Positions 10,926-22,840 are shown, numbered from the stretch's first letter. The stretch is DNA of 64,000 nt from Bos javanicus (GCF_032452875.1 NC_083876.1:26014001-26078000); one strand, 5' to 3'. Numbers and translations are program-made. Notes: generated by a model from the letters alone, not told the origin.

Positions 10926-12200
10926 TGGAATATTTATTGTTGATTCTAAATCATTGTATTCTGAGTTCATAACCTACACTCCTGAAGGCCAGATTCATTG
11001 AACAATAGAAAATTTAATTATGATTGCTTTTAAGAAAATTCTTCAGCTGGCTTAGTGATAAGGATCTACGAAAAACAAATTATTATAATATATTGTCCCA
11101 TCAATTGAAATGCTGCTTTATTCAAGTTCTGCAGCCCAATCTTTAATTCACTGTGACCTGTTTTAGGCCCCTGATCACAGACTTGAAAATCTGGTCATGG
11201 TTCCCTCCCTGCAATTCTTTTTGTCATCTGGGGATAGAAATCTGGGTGTGCAATTTTAAATGTTATTTGTCTGCCTCTGCTTTTCTCCTGGCTGGTTTAT
11301 ATTTTTCAGGCCTTGATTATATTTATCACCAGACAAGAAATACATCATAAGTTATTACTGGGTCATTGGACCTTATGGAGAGATCACGTCAGACCTGGCT
11401 TCTTCCCCTCATTTCCCTTTCACAGGATAAGATGCTTGCCTTTAAATGATGCACAGCCACTGAATGGTGAAGAAAGGATGGTTGTCTGTGCAGGCCAGCT
11501 CAAGAGTTTGGTGGAAGCATGATGCTTACCCCTTTAATTCAGATGTCAGTTTCCATTTGAAGAAGGCCTAAAAAGGTTGGCATGGTGAGAATTCTAGGCA
11601 GCGTTTCTTTGGAAACTCTGCAGTATCCATGGATACCCAGTCTGCCGGAAGCAAGGTGCCGTGATCTCTTCAGAGACAACACGTGTGTACATAGAGCCGA
11701 TCTGCACTGCCAAGAGTTGTGCTGCTCTGCACTGAAATGCTGTTGCATCACAGCCACACTAAGTAAAAAGCAGTAAATGGTTGAAAGTCAACAAAGTCTG
11801 GTTATTACCAGAGATTGGATTAGCAGGCGAACAGAACCATATCAGTATTTTGGAGTTTTTTTTTTTCCCTCCTGGCATGAAATCATGCACACAAAATAAC
11901 CCCAGATAAAGTTCACATATTTAAAACCGGAAGATGTTCTGTAACCCTGGAGTTTTATTGGGATGTTTGCCTGCTGTAATTTTCATAAATCCACACAGAG
12001 ACTTTGGAAGTTTTTACTGGGTCAGACTTAATACTGGTCACAATCATCTCAGTTTTTCATTTACCTGCCACGTGAGGGTCCACATTGACTCCTAAATCTT
12101 GCTTACTGGAATAATATATTTAAATACCAGGTTTGAAACAGTTGCTTTCCACATCACATTATCACCATCTCCCTGTTACCAAGTCCAGGCTCGCTCTGTT
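10926..12200. other. Intergenic sequence after HDDC2
   Basis: AT-rich, apparently unique DNA between the convergent genes. I see no repeat family, exon or RNA gene. Open frames here are under 75 codons and overlap on both strands. Confidence 0.5.
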
Positions 12201-12539
12201 TGCCAAAAGATGGGCCAATAAATCTGAGACAAGGTGTTAAGGCAAGGAAGACGACTTTATTCGGAAAGCTGGCTAACCAAAAAGATGGCAAGATAGCACC
12301 TCAAAATAAGCATCTTCCCAGGGCCTGGTTGCCAGGTTCTTTTATGGATCAGAGGTGGGGGGAAGTGAGGAAACAAGTAAAAAGACTATTCAATCCTTGC
12401 AAATGTCTCAGAATGGCAAGCCTCAGGCAGGGGGATGGATATATTAGTTTCACTTCCTTACTGTCCTTCACAGGTAGGTGGGCTCAGGTTATCTCCCCAA
12501 GGCAGGCAATTATGTACACCTATAATAACAAGGTGGCAA

Positions 12540-12745
12540 AGTGTTAGTCGCTCAGTCATGTCCAACTCATTGCAGCCCTGGATTGTCACCTCCCAGGCCC
12601 CTCTGTCCATGGAATTCTCCAGGCAAGAATATTGGAGTGCGTTGCCATGCCTTTCTCCAGGTATCTTCCCTGACCCAGGGATCGAACCCAGGTCTCCCAC
12701 ATTGCATGCAGATTCTTTACCATCAGAGCCACCAGGGAAGCCCCA
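12540..12745 (-). mobile_element. Bov-tA SINE inside the LTR
   Basis: Reverse Bov-tA from 'gttagtcgctcagtcatgtcc' to 'accagggaagcccc', flanked by short duplications gtggcaaa. Confidence 0.92.
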
Positions 12746-12785
12746 AAAGTGGCAAAATGAGGGTTAAAGTCACATAAGCAACATG

Positions 12786-12906
12786 AAGGAAATGGCAACC
12801 CACTCCAGTGTTCTTGCCTGGAGAATCCCATGGACGGAGAAGCCGGGTAGGCTGCAGTCCATGGGGTCACACAGGGTCGGACACAACTGAAGCGACTTAG
12901 CAGCAG
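12786..12906 (+). mobile_element. Bov-A SINE monomer inside the LTR
   Basis: Unit 'ggaaatggcaacccactccag' to 'gaagcgacttagcagc', flanked by the exact duplication aagcaacatga before and after. It is the second SINE in the same LTR, in the opposite orientation to the first. Confidence 0.93.
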
Positions 12907-13729
12907 CAAGCAACATGAATTCAACATTAACCCTTCCCGGTTACATTCTTTTATTGCACCCATCCACACTCCAACCTGATAAAAAGTGAGAGGAGAGGGT
13001 TGGGGTTAACGTTCACAACCTTATGCACTAATATACAGTGAAGTTCAACAACTTTCAGGCTGACATAATTTTGGAACAATGTACAGAGGCACAACAGTCA
13101 CTTAGATCCCCAGTGTTCTCATCACGTTGACCACTGTGAGTGGTGTGGCTTATCAGGAGTGTTCACAGTAAAGCACACAGCTGTTCTGTTTTCCATGGTT
13201 CATGACCAGATCTATAAGAAATGTGTAATTTAGGGGAAATGCAGATTGTTTTGCTGACATGACTATCAATAGTCATAGTCGAGATAAAGGTGTAGTGTGA
13301 ATTTATGAATATTCTCCATCAAACAACAATTTAATAAGTGATAAAAGGTTAAATTACAGAATGGCTTCAAAAGATATTTTGTAATCCCAATTCACACTGG
13401 AATTTTTGATTATTGAGATGTAATTTTGGTATCATACATATTGTAATATCATTTCAGATACTTGGTGCTGATCTAGCCTGAAGCTGTTTTGATTTGTTAG
13501 CCAAATATGTCCATTGTGTGCAAATACTGTTCAGTACTGTGGAACACTTGAAAATACTGCAAGTGAGCTGAGCCCAGCTGAACAAAATAGGGCAACTCAG
13601 CAGCTGGTCAAATTGGGATACACTTGCCCATCAAAGTCAGGGACACAGGGAGCTCCAGAGTCATTAGGCAGTGAGAAAATGAGACCTACCAACCAACGAC
13701 TGTTTTAATTATTCTACTTAAGTGATGTG

Positions 13730-14949
13730 ATATTGAATGGTTTGCCTTGGAAACGAACAGAGATCATTCTGTCGTTTTCGAGATTGCATCCAAGTAGTAC
13801 ATTTCGGACTCTTTTGTTGACCATGATGGCTACTCCATTTCTTCTAAGGGATTCCTGCCCGCAGTAGTAGATATAATGGTCATCTGAGTTAAATTCACCC
13901 ATTCCAGTCCATTTTAGTTCGCTGATTCCTAGAATGTTGACGTTTACTCTTGCCATCTCCTGTTTCGACTACTTCCAATTTGCCTTGTTTCATGGACCTG
14001 ACATTCCAGGTTCCTATGTAATATTGCTCTTTACAGCATCGGACCTTGCTTCTATCACCAGTCACATCCACAGCTGGGTATTGTTTTTGCTTTGGCTCCA
14101 TCCCTTCATTCTTTCTGGAGTTATTTCTCCACTGATCTCCAGTAGCATATTGGGCACCTACCGACCCGGGGAGTACCCCTTTCAGTATCCTATCATTTTG
14201 CCTTTTCATACTGTTCATGGGGTTCTCAAGGCAAGAATACTGAAGTGGTTTGCAATTCCCTTCTCCAATGGACCACATTCTGTCATACCTCTCCACCATG
14301 ACCCATCCGTCTTTGGTGGCCCCACACAGCATGGCTTAGTGTCAGACTTTATTTTTGGGGGCTCCAAAATCACTGCAGATGGTGATTGCAGCCATGAAAT
14401 TAAAAGGTGCTTACTCCTTGGAAGGAAAGTTATGACCAACCTAGATAGTATACTGAAAAGCAGAGATATTACTTTGCCAACAAAGGTCCATCTAATCGAG
14501 ACTATGGTTTTTCCAGTGGTCATGTATGGATGTGAGAGGTGGACTATGAAGAAAGCTGAGCCCCGAAGAATTGATGCTTTTGAACTGTGGTGTTGGAGAA
14601 GACTCTTGAGAGTCCCTTGGACTGCAAGGAGATCCAACCAGTCCATAATAAAGGAGATCAGTCCTGCATGTTCATTGGAAGGACTGATGCTGCAGCTGAA
14701 ACTCCAATACTTTGGCCACCTCATGCGAAGAGTTGACTCATTGGAAAAGACCCTGATGCTGGGAAAGATTGAGGGCAGGAGGATGAGGGGACGACAGAGG
14801 ATGAGATGGCTGGATGGCATCACCGACTCGATGGACATGAGTTTGAGTGAACTCTGGGAGTTGGTGATGGACAGGGAGGCCTGGCGTGCTGTGATTCATG
14901 GGGTCGCAAAGAGTCAGACACAACTGAGTGACTGAAATGAACTGAACTG
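13730..14949 (+). mobile_element. BovB LINE with inverted 5' half (twin-priming product)
   Basis: The right part (about 14340-14949) reads BovB ORF C-terminus on the plus strand (SKITADGDCSHEIKRCLLLG, YGCERWTMKKAE, LQYFGHLMRRVDSLEKTL) and ends in the (aactg)n tail. The left part (13730 to about 14338) reads BovB on the minus strand: an upstream reading region with YYIGTWNVRSMKQGKLEVVE and a frame containing GISELKWTGMGEFNSDDHY, the start of the endonuclease. Both parts lie inside one target-site duplication, aagtgatgtg (13720-13729 and 14950-14959). A 333-codon open frame across the junction (13934-14935) is an artefact of antisense plus sense LINE sequence. Confidence 0.93.
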
Positions 14950-14959
14950 AAGTGATGTG

Positions 14960-15900
14960 GGTTATTCATCACACATCTCATGGCAGAATGAAAAAAGACA
15001 CCATGGGCATCATACCATTCCTTGCTCAGAGGGAATAATTTTTAAAAACTTAACAATTAATAGAGGTGATATGAATATAGTTTTTATAAAATATCAAAAT
15101 AGAATTTTTGAAGAATGATTTAAAGTGAACAGCTAAGATATAGTTTATTTTAGCTTTGAGCATTAACACTAATTTTCTTGATCATTTTTCTGCCCGGTTT
15201 TCATGCTGTGTTTTCAGATTGTAAGGCTGAGACTATTGTGTGTAGAAATGGGTTGGTGAATGAAGACATTTGTTTATAGCAATGTAACTGCATTTTCTAA
15301 TACAATGCAGTGTGCAGAATGTGGCCAAAAGAAGGTGGCAGTGAGTTTATAAGAGGCGACCAGGCCACTGTAGAGTGGACAGACAGCCCAAGGGCACGCC
15401 ACAGCAGTGGGCAAGCAACACAAGTCACAAGCCAGCTAGACAGGGTTTGGCTTCAGCCAGCAGGCTGGAAGGCTAAGTTAGGGAGAATGCCAACACTTCG
15501 ACTGGCAGAGGTCCTTTGTCCACATTCATCTACTCTGGTTCGAGTTTACATCCCCACACCTGTTGCTCCCGAGAGTCCAGGCCTTGGAGATTCTGTGTCC
15601 CTGAACCAGTTTGATTTTCAGTTAGGTATATGGATTGTCCTGCTCCATTAATGTGAATAGAATTTTTTAAAGTTAGCTTTATTAGACTGTGTCACAAATA
15701 CCCACTTCTATCTAATGAAGTTAAAAATGAACAATGAATATACTATGTTATGCATATTATATGGATTATATATTATTTATAAATAACATGTTATATATAT
15801 TATTACTATATTTAAATTTGGTTTTTTTTTTTCAGTTGGTAAGTCTATTCTACATTCTAGAGTGTACATTTTAAAAATGTAGCTATATTACCTGCTACTG
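14960..15900. other. Intergenic AT-rich sequence
   Basis: No gene or repeat family recognised. It includes a very AT-rich stretch near 15730-15830. A 113-codon open frame at 15310-15651 shows no family signature. Confidence 0.45.
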
Positions 15901-15904
15901 TCAG

Positions 15905-16265
15905 GTAATTAGAATAGAAAAAATGAGTCCAAAATGGCAGTGGCTAAAAGACAAAGAAAGAGAAAAGCCTGCAAAAACGGAACAGAAGAAAATCCGCAGA
16001 CGAGTGAGAGCTTCAGGTGAAACAAACATGCCCCCTTCTTGCCTACCCCAATTGGCATAGGGCAGGCTCAAGGGGAGGAGGAGATGAATAAATAAAAAGG
16101 AGGACGCCAAGACAGATTGAGGCCTCTCCTTTTGGGTTGGCCCACCCTCCTGCCTCACGGGTGTACTCTTCTTTGCTTGCTCAATAAAACTGAGCTGTAA
16201 AGACCTGCGACACTGGTCTGCCATTTCAAATTTTTGCTGCAATGAGACAGAACTGAGGAAATTAT
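15905..16265 (+). mobile_element. Endogenous retrovirus solo LTR
   Basis: The plus-strand order is typical of an LTR: U3-like sequence with 'aataaataaaaagg', then 'ctttgcttgctcaataaaac' (poly(A) signal at the R region), then 'gagctgtaaagacctgcgacactggtctgcc', and a U5-like end near 16262. No gag/pol/env sequence adjoins it. Exact ends are uncertain. Confidence 0.65.
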
Positions 16266-16401
16266 ACACCCCCACCCCCAACACACACTACTAATAATAA
16301 ATGCTACCTGCTACCTAACAACCAACATATGTTCCTATTGAGAAGAAAAGTTTGTGATGTGGAAGGTAAACATTACTGCAGAAATCTGATCATACTAAGA
16401 T

Positions 16402-16525
16402 GATTTTTTTTTTAATGTGAGCAGTTTGCAAACTGGAAAGAGTGGCAGAACTCTGCTTCTACCGATTTTTTTTTTAATGTGAGCAGTTTGCAAACTGGAA
16501 AGAGTGGCAGAACTCTGCTTCTACC
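16402..16525 (+). repeat. Perfect 62-bp tandem duplication
   Basis: Copy 1 (16402-16463) and copy 2 (16464-16525) are identical, including a T10 run near the start of each. Units begin gattttttttttaatgtgag and end ctctgcttctacc. Confidence 0.97.
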
Positions 16526-17154
16526 ATTTTCTAGCAAATCCTTTTGCATCTGTTTCTTGCCTACTTAACTCAGTAGTTACCTGAGTTAAATACTATTCTA
16601 GGTAGATTTGAGAGAATTTCAGAATTGGAGGTTGTTTTAGCATCCTAAAGTAGCAGAGGTTATAATTACTTATGTATCCTCTTATATTCTCCAGATTAGC
16701 AGTAGAAGTTGATTTTAAAACAGCATCTGCAGAATTAACTACCACCTATCAAGGTCATCAACAGCCCTGAAATGTAGAGAAATTAAGGATTCAAAGTTAT
16801 CATTAAAATCAATTATTTTAATTATTCAAATAAGCATCAGGAATTACTTGAAGTAGATGAGGGAGCTCACAAGCGATTTGAGGACATTTGCAGTGTCATC
16901 TCATTCCCTGCTGGAGCCAGGCAGAAAGAGAGCGCTCCAGCAGACAGAACTGAAAGGGGGCACTTAGACTTCAAAGACATGCACTTCCTATAGGAGTCCA
17001 AGCAAAAATCAAAGCAAATAATTAACAGCTACAGGTTTGGAAAACATGTTGAATTACACAAAAACAAGGGTCATGACCAATTGTGTACCTGCTGAAGTCG
17101 ACATTTTCAAAGATGACAATCTAGGAACTCTAAAATGGTTGCGTGGTCCCGCAA

Positions 17155-17285
17155 AGACACGAATTCAAATGTAAATCATTTAATTAAACTTTGAGGCGAA
17201 GCCATTTGAAGAACAAGGTCAAGGCCTGTGTCTTCCCCGCAGGACTGTGGTCTTCCTTCCGGAGGCACGCGGGCAGGGCGGGGCC
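17155..17285 (-). terminator. TPD52L1: Candidate TPD52L1 3' UTR end
   Basis: On the minus strand after the stop codon, the first poly(A)-like hexamer is ATTAAA (plus 17179-17184), giving a short 3' UTR of about 110-130 nt. ATTAAA is the commonest variant signal, but a longer UTR using signals further left cannot be excluded. Confidence 0.4.
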
Positions 17286-17414
17286 TTAGCACTGCAGCTC
17301 CTCCCCCTCGGCCAGTCGTGGGCCCCCGGCCGAGCTCTGCGCGCTGGCGTGCGCCGTGGAGCTCAGCACCTCCTCAAAGCTGCCGCCGCCGTGGTTCGCC
17401 CCACCTACTTTCGT
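17286..17414 (-). CDS. TPD52L1: TPD52L1 terminal coding exon with stop codon
   Basis: Read on the minus strand, acceptor tttcag is followed by 42 codons and TAA (17286-17288). The peptide starts TKVGGANHGGGSFEEVLSST, continues AHASAQSSAGGPRL and ends EGEELQC. This is the D52-family C-terminus, where GSFEEVLSSTAHASAQ is strongly conserved and the last ten residues vary. The exon is phase 0 and joins SLK of exon 23010-23070. It is GC- and CpG-rich compared with its AT-rich surroundings. TPD52-like proteins are small coiled-coil adaptors that homo- and heterodimerise and act in vesicle trafficking and calcium-dependent exocytosis (family knowledge). Confidence 0.95.
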   Translation of the reverse strand, partial: TKVGGANHGGGSFEEVLSSTAHASAQSSAGGPRLAEGEELQC

Positions 17415-19249
17415 CTGAAACAGGCAGAGAGGCACACGTGCAGTTAGTTCGTCATTTTCGTAATTTTAAAAAATAAGATGGATTACTCTGAAGTTCAGAA
17501 ATACTTGTTTTCTTGAGCGGGCATGCAAAGGGGATGCAAAGGATGTAGAGAAGTTGTTTCCTTTCACAGAGGGCTAGGGTGTCAATCATATTTGGGTTTG
17601 GGGGCTGGACTCGAAACTTTAATTTGTACAACACTCTCTTTGTCTCTCTAACTTTATCAGTATTCTCTTTGTCCCTTCTACATCTAAAATTCTCAGTCCC
17701 TTCAGGGGCATGTCCAGATCTGTGGATTTGCACCGTCTCTTCAGTCACCCAGAGAACCAATTTAATCTAAACAGAATTGAATGTTAGATAAATCCCCCCA
17801 ATTTTACAAATGTAGGAACTCCTTCAAGCGACGCCAACTTTTCATTTTGAGACTTAACAAGACAATCTGAAGTTCTGGTAAATGTCTCTTGGAAAGCAGA
17901 GTGGATCAAGGGAACATGATCTCCGGTCTCTACTTTGAGAGCTGGAGATGAATCATGGCTTAAGCACTAGTCACCCCACATCTTTCCAGGCAGCGGTCTT
18001 AATAGGAGGATATACCTTAAAATGCAAAGTTATGATGCTTTCAGATGCTCTTTTTGTATACTTGTTGTTGGCTAAGAATATAGTCAGGAAGAAATCAGTT
18101 TATAATTAAGGAATATGGTTAAGTACTTTGAAAAATTTCTTAGCAAACGGTCTTTCAAAAGAATATTTAATGGCCCCAAAGGCTTAATGCAAGTCTTGGC
18201 CCTCCTTTAACCAGTAACAATATGGAAAAACACTTTGAGGAAAAGAAAGGTACAGAATAGATAATGTGGCTATTTCCAAAATTCTATCTACACCTCACTG
18301 TCATTTATTATGATCACTCACAAGGACATAGCATACATTGGGGAATGTTCCTGCTGATTGCCTGGCCTGCCCTTTAAAAACTTTAACCAGGTTTTGAAAG
18401 CAGTTCAGTTCTCGCAAATCACACACATACTTTTCTCCCACTGTCGCTAAAATCCCTCTGCCTCTGTAAAGTCAGTTACTAAGTTGAGTTTTTCCACTCT
18501 GCTTGGAATTGGAAAACTTATTCTGGAAAGTGACAGATTATAAATATTTTAGACTTGAGAACCACATAGTCTCTGTCACAAATACTCAAATCAGCCATGG
18601 TAGAAATCAGCCAAGATAATATATAAGTGAATAAGCATGGCTGAGTTCCATAAAATCTGTATGTATGGACACTGCAATGTGAATTTCATGTAATTTAATT
18701 TTCAAATTACAAAATATTATTCTTCCTTTGAAGAATAATTACCATTAAGAAAAAAGTAAAAATCATTTCTTAGCATACAGATCACTCAAAAATAGGGGAC
18801 CAGCTGGATTCAGTCCATCCATCTTAGTTTGCAGACCTCAGACACAGAGCATTGATTCCTCCTCTACTCTGTTATCTTAACACTGGGAAGAAGCAGGGGA
18901 TTGGCTTTAACTACCTAATTTTTCACTATGCTTATTTTCTGAGAGAGATAAGTCTAATTCAATGTAATTGACTCTATTAATAGTTTTCATCTTCCTCTTT
19001 AGTCGCATTCAGTCACACAGAGTATTGAGTCTGGTGAATACTAACTACTGATGTATTCTTCTGGGCTTTGTTTTATTCCTCTCTTCTAGTTTTCAACTTC
19101 TCAAATCAAAAGAGACAATTAAAGAAGGAGGAAACCACTTTGAAATAAAGCAATTTAGCAAAGAAAGGAGTGGACTAAAGGGGTTTCCTAACCATGTGAG
19201 TTTAATGACCACACACTATAATACTAAAGTACTGCCTAAAGCCAAGGAT
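17415..19249 (-). other. TPD52L1 last intron (part), no recognised feature
   Basis: AT-rich intron with no recognisable repeat family. A 102-codon minus frame at 17452-17760 has no splice sites or family motif. Confidence 0.5.
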
Positions 19250-19468
19250 GTGGGCTTCCCAGATGGTGCTAGTGGTAAAGAACTCCCCTGCCAATGCAGG
19301 AAACTTGAGAGACTTGGGTTCAATCCCTGGGTTGGGAAGATCCCTTTGAGAATGGCATGGCAACCTACTCCAGTATTCTTGCCTGGAGAATCCCATGGAC
19401 CGAAGAAGGTGGTGGGCTACACGTCCACAGGGCCACAAAGAGTTGGACACAACTGAAGGGACTTAGCA
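19250..19468 (+). mobile_element. Bov-tA SINE
   Basis: Head gggcttcccagatggtgctagtgg to 'ttggacacaactgaagggacttagca'. Confidence 0.92.
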
Positions 19469-19696
19469 CGTACACATGTGCTTAAGCAGAGATGTGAACA
19501 ATAAGCTTCTCCTGAACTCTTCCCTTCAAAATGGTTTTTCATCCAAGAATTTGTCACTATGTCCCCAAAATTATAACTGCTCTTAGCAAAAAAAAAAAAA
19601 AAAAAATTTCTTTGAATTACTGAATTGGGTTTCCTGGTCTCTCATAATAAAAGGTCTAGTTGAAAGGACACAAAGAATCAATATGTATAATCAGAT

Positions 19697-20098
19697 CAGT
19701 TGCTCAGTCGTGTCCGACTCTTTGTGACCCCATGAATCGCAGCACGCCAGGCCTCCCTGTCCATCACCAACTCCCAGAGTTCACTCAGACTCACATCCAC
19801 CGAGTCAGTGATGCCATCCAGCCATCTCATCCTCTGTCGTCCCCTTCTCCTCTTGCCCCCAATCCCTCCCGGCATCAGAGTCTTTTCCAATGAGTCAACT
19901 CTTCGCATGAGGTGGCCAAAGTACTGGAGTTTCAGCTTTAGCATCATTCCTTCCAAAGAAATCCCAGGGCTGATCTCCTTCAGAATGGACTGGTTGGATC
20001 TCCTTGCAGTCCAAGGGACTCTCAAGAGTCTTCTCCAACACCACAGTTCAAAAGCATCAATTCTTCAGCTCTCAGCCTTCTTCACAGTCCAACTCCCA
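19697..20098 (-). mobile_element. BovB LINE, 5'-truncated
   Basis: Plus strand starts 'cagttgctcagtcgtgtccg' (complement of the 3' end). The minus strand encodes C-terminal BovB blocks (RVPWTARRSNQSILKEISPG, LQYFGHLMRRVDSLEKTLMP). It stops abruptly at about 20098 by 5' truncation. Confidence 0.92.
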
Positions 20099-20289
20099 TA
20101 TGTCTTACCTTTTTTGAGGTTTTAATTTAGGCTATACAATGTGCTTATCAAAAAGTAGGTGCACTGAAAATATGTTCTGTTTGGTATGGAACAATACAAT
20201 AGTTGGAAAGGATGTCATTGCTCATGATTCACTGGAACATGGTAGAACAATGTTCCAAATATGGTTTCATAGGAGCTGATTCTAGGTCT

Positions 20290-20640
20290 GCTTTCTGTTT
20301 GCTTGTTTTAGATGAAATAGAAATTGTGCTTATTGAGCATACAGGTGACACCAGCCAAGATTTCAAGTAGTACACTGATGTGTATTACAAGGATGTAGGT
20401 GGAAAGGACCACCTTTATATGATTTTGATGAATTGGCAAGTTTTTCTGGAAAATCAAACTAACTACACAATTGGGTATAAAATAAGAATGATCCATCAAA
20501 TGATCCATTGGGTACAAATGCCAGATGGTGTGACAGATTGTGTGAGAAGATGGCAGGAACAGACCTCACTTCACAGCAGAACATTATTTCTAATAGAACT
20601 CAAATATGAACATGATCCCCTCTAAGTGGTGTTTGAAAAA
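20290..20640 (+). other. Decayed open region of unknown origin
   Basis: A plus-strand frame reads EIEIVLIEHTGDTSQDFK, a stop (about 20368), then YTDVYYKDVGGKDHLYMILM and on to HDPL at 20625. It may be an old gene or transposon fragment, but I recognise no family and there are no splice sites. Confidence 0.25.
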
Positions 20641-21104
20641 TCAGGCTTGAAGCAGTTATGTGTCAGTACAAATACAGCATATCGACCTACAGGTTATTTC
20701 ACTCATCCTTACTGATTCATGAGTCATTCCTTCAGCAGGAAACAGCCTCAGGATTCATAATTGAAAGTTATAGAAGCTTTGGAGAAGATTCAGAACACCA
20801 CAGTAAACTGCACAGAAAATAAACAATGTAGGAAGGGTTAAACATCTGCTGTTTAGTCTGGAGAACAAAAGGAATGAGGAATTTGTAATTGACGGTTTGA
20901 CACAAAGAATGATTATCAGCCATTCTCCACTGTCTGTGTGGGCAGGAAAAAGGGAAACTAAGCATTGACCATGACCCAGGAGATGGATGGGATGTGAGTC
21001 TTGTAAAATCTATGGGCAGTCATGCAGATATAGGACCTGTTTTCAGGTGGTCTTGACACAGGCTAGTATCCAGTTGGCTGAGTTGGTTTTGTACATGTCT
21101 GAGG

Positions 21105-21374
21105 GCGGAGAAGGTGATGGCACCCCACTCCAGTGCTCTTGCCTGGAAAATCCCATGGACGGAGGAGCCTGGTAGGCTGCAGTCCGTGGGGTCGTGAAGA
21201 GCCGGACACGACTGAGCGACTTCATTTTCACTTTTCACTTTCATGCACTGGAGAAGGAAATGGCAACCCACTCCGGGGTTCTTGCCTGGAGAATCCCAGG
21301 GACGGGGGAGCCTGGTGGGCTGCCGTCTGTGGGGTCACACAGAGTCGGACACGACTGAAGCGACTTAGCAGTAG
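21105..21374 (+). mobile_element. Bov-A2 SINE (dimer)
   Basis: Two BovA units joined by 'ttcattttcacttttcactttcatgcactgg', ending 'gaagcgacttagcag'. Confidence 0.94.
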
Positions 21375-22840
21375 AGGGAGGAGGCACACTCTATACCTTC
21401 CATTCAGATGAAGTGAGAAAAGTGAGAGGCTGACAGTGTGGATCAAACTCTTGAATCATATGTGTCCTGTAAGCTTACCAGATTTTCCTAAAAGCAAAAG
21501 TAAATAGGTTGTTCTTTCTTCTTCTTTTGCTTCTTCATATCTCCTTCTTCTAAAGGAAACCTAAACATGTACAACTTTTCCTATGTCCAAATTTAGCTAA
21601 CAACAGAATCCATCCTTCTTGGACTGTCTAAGGCTGAGAACCAAATGTTGAGAAATTAACCCCTAGGGTTTTTTGAATCTTCTCTTTTGAAACTAGGTAT
21701 TTTAGCAAGAGAAATGTCTGTGACACTGCATGTCTCTCACTATCAAAAGTTTTCTCTACAAATAGGGGCAATATAATGGCTCCTCCTGGTTCCTAAACAC
21801 TCAGTAAATGATAACGTTGACAAGCAGAGCAGTAGAACTATGCGACTAGAAACTGCTCGTAACTGAAGTCAATGAAAGCATGGTAAATGCTGAGTAATAA
21901 TTTCATTCTTGGGCCTTAAACACCTAATCACAGGCCTGGAAAAGAGAAGACCATGTAAAAACCCTCCTCTAAAGGGAAGGACCCTCCAGCTCAAAACTGA
22001 TAAGAGCATGTAGGACCTCCAGGAAGGAATTACTTACCATCTCATAGACTCTCACCTGGCAGCACGTGTGAGGGCTGCATGATTCAGAAGCAGCTGGGTA
22101 ATCAGCACATGCCTATATCTGCTTTTGAGCTAGTTAAAGGTCACACATGTTCTTAATTTTCCCAGTAATAGGGAAATACAGAAATGGATTGCATACAAAA
22201 TAGTAATATCAAGATGTAATTATGTTTAGGTAATACCTTTAAAAAAATCTTAGTAGTATCCATGATTTTTCCTGTTTTAAATGTTCTATACATTTAAGAT
22301 TAGACTGCTTCTATTTTTGCTCTTTTATCTTCAGTATATTAATTTATCTATGCTCAAACATGAAATTCAATCAATTTTTTTAGCACCTACTATACAACAG
22401 GCATCTTTTCAGTATATATCCAGGGAACAAATGCACCATTACAAAATAATACATTTTGTGACTCAGCTTCATTTTGCCTTCATGCTGTGCTGTGCTCAAT
22501 ATGTGAATGCAGTAAACAAATCTAAATAGTTGAGGGGTGGTGGATGGCGGGATAACCCATGGAGCCAAGTTTATTTCTACTGATCCACGGTTTATTTCTA
22601 CTGATACACCAAATCAGAGGAGCTCTAAGCTGTTACTGAAATTTCCCTTACACTCTAAATTCAGAGTTCATATATAGTTTGTCCTATCCACATTCATCTA
22701 TCACATATCTGCTTCTTGAGTAATAGCATTAAGAGTTCTAACCAGCAAAGAGATCAACCCAAGCCCAATTCCCTTGAATGCACAATTCATTCCTGAATGG
22801 TTTATATGAACAACTTTGTACATATACAGTAACAATATTC
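21375..22840 (-). other. TPD52L1 intron, no recognised feature
   Basis: AT-rich non-coding sequence without a repeat family I can name. Confidence 0.5.

Larger units (their letters stand above)
12201..12995 (-). mobile_element. Endogenous retrovirus solo LTR (interrupted by two SINEs)
   Basis: On the minus strand the sequence runs through an AATAAA signal (plus 'gactttattcgg', about 12252-12263), then 'cttgccttaacaccttgtctcag', to a terminal CA near 12201. That is the R/U5 layout of a retroviral LTR, and the text resembles a common bovine ERV LTR. The right boundary is uncertain (12950-13010). No internal retroviral genes flank it, so it is a solo LTR. The open frame 12200-12547 is LTR sequence, not a gene. 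Confidence 0.7.

Noticed and set aside
12200..12547. A 115-codon frame after HDDC2
   Set aside because: It reads antisense LTR sequence and runs into a SINE.
13934..14935. A 333-codon plus-strand open frame, the longest in the window
   Set aside because: Its first 40% is antisense BovB from the inverted 5' half and the rest is the BovB C-terminus. The junction is a retrotransposition scar, not a fusion gene.
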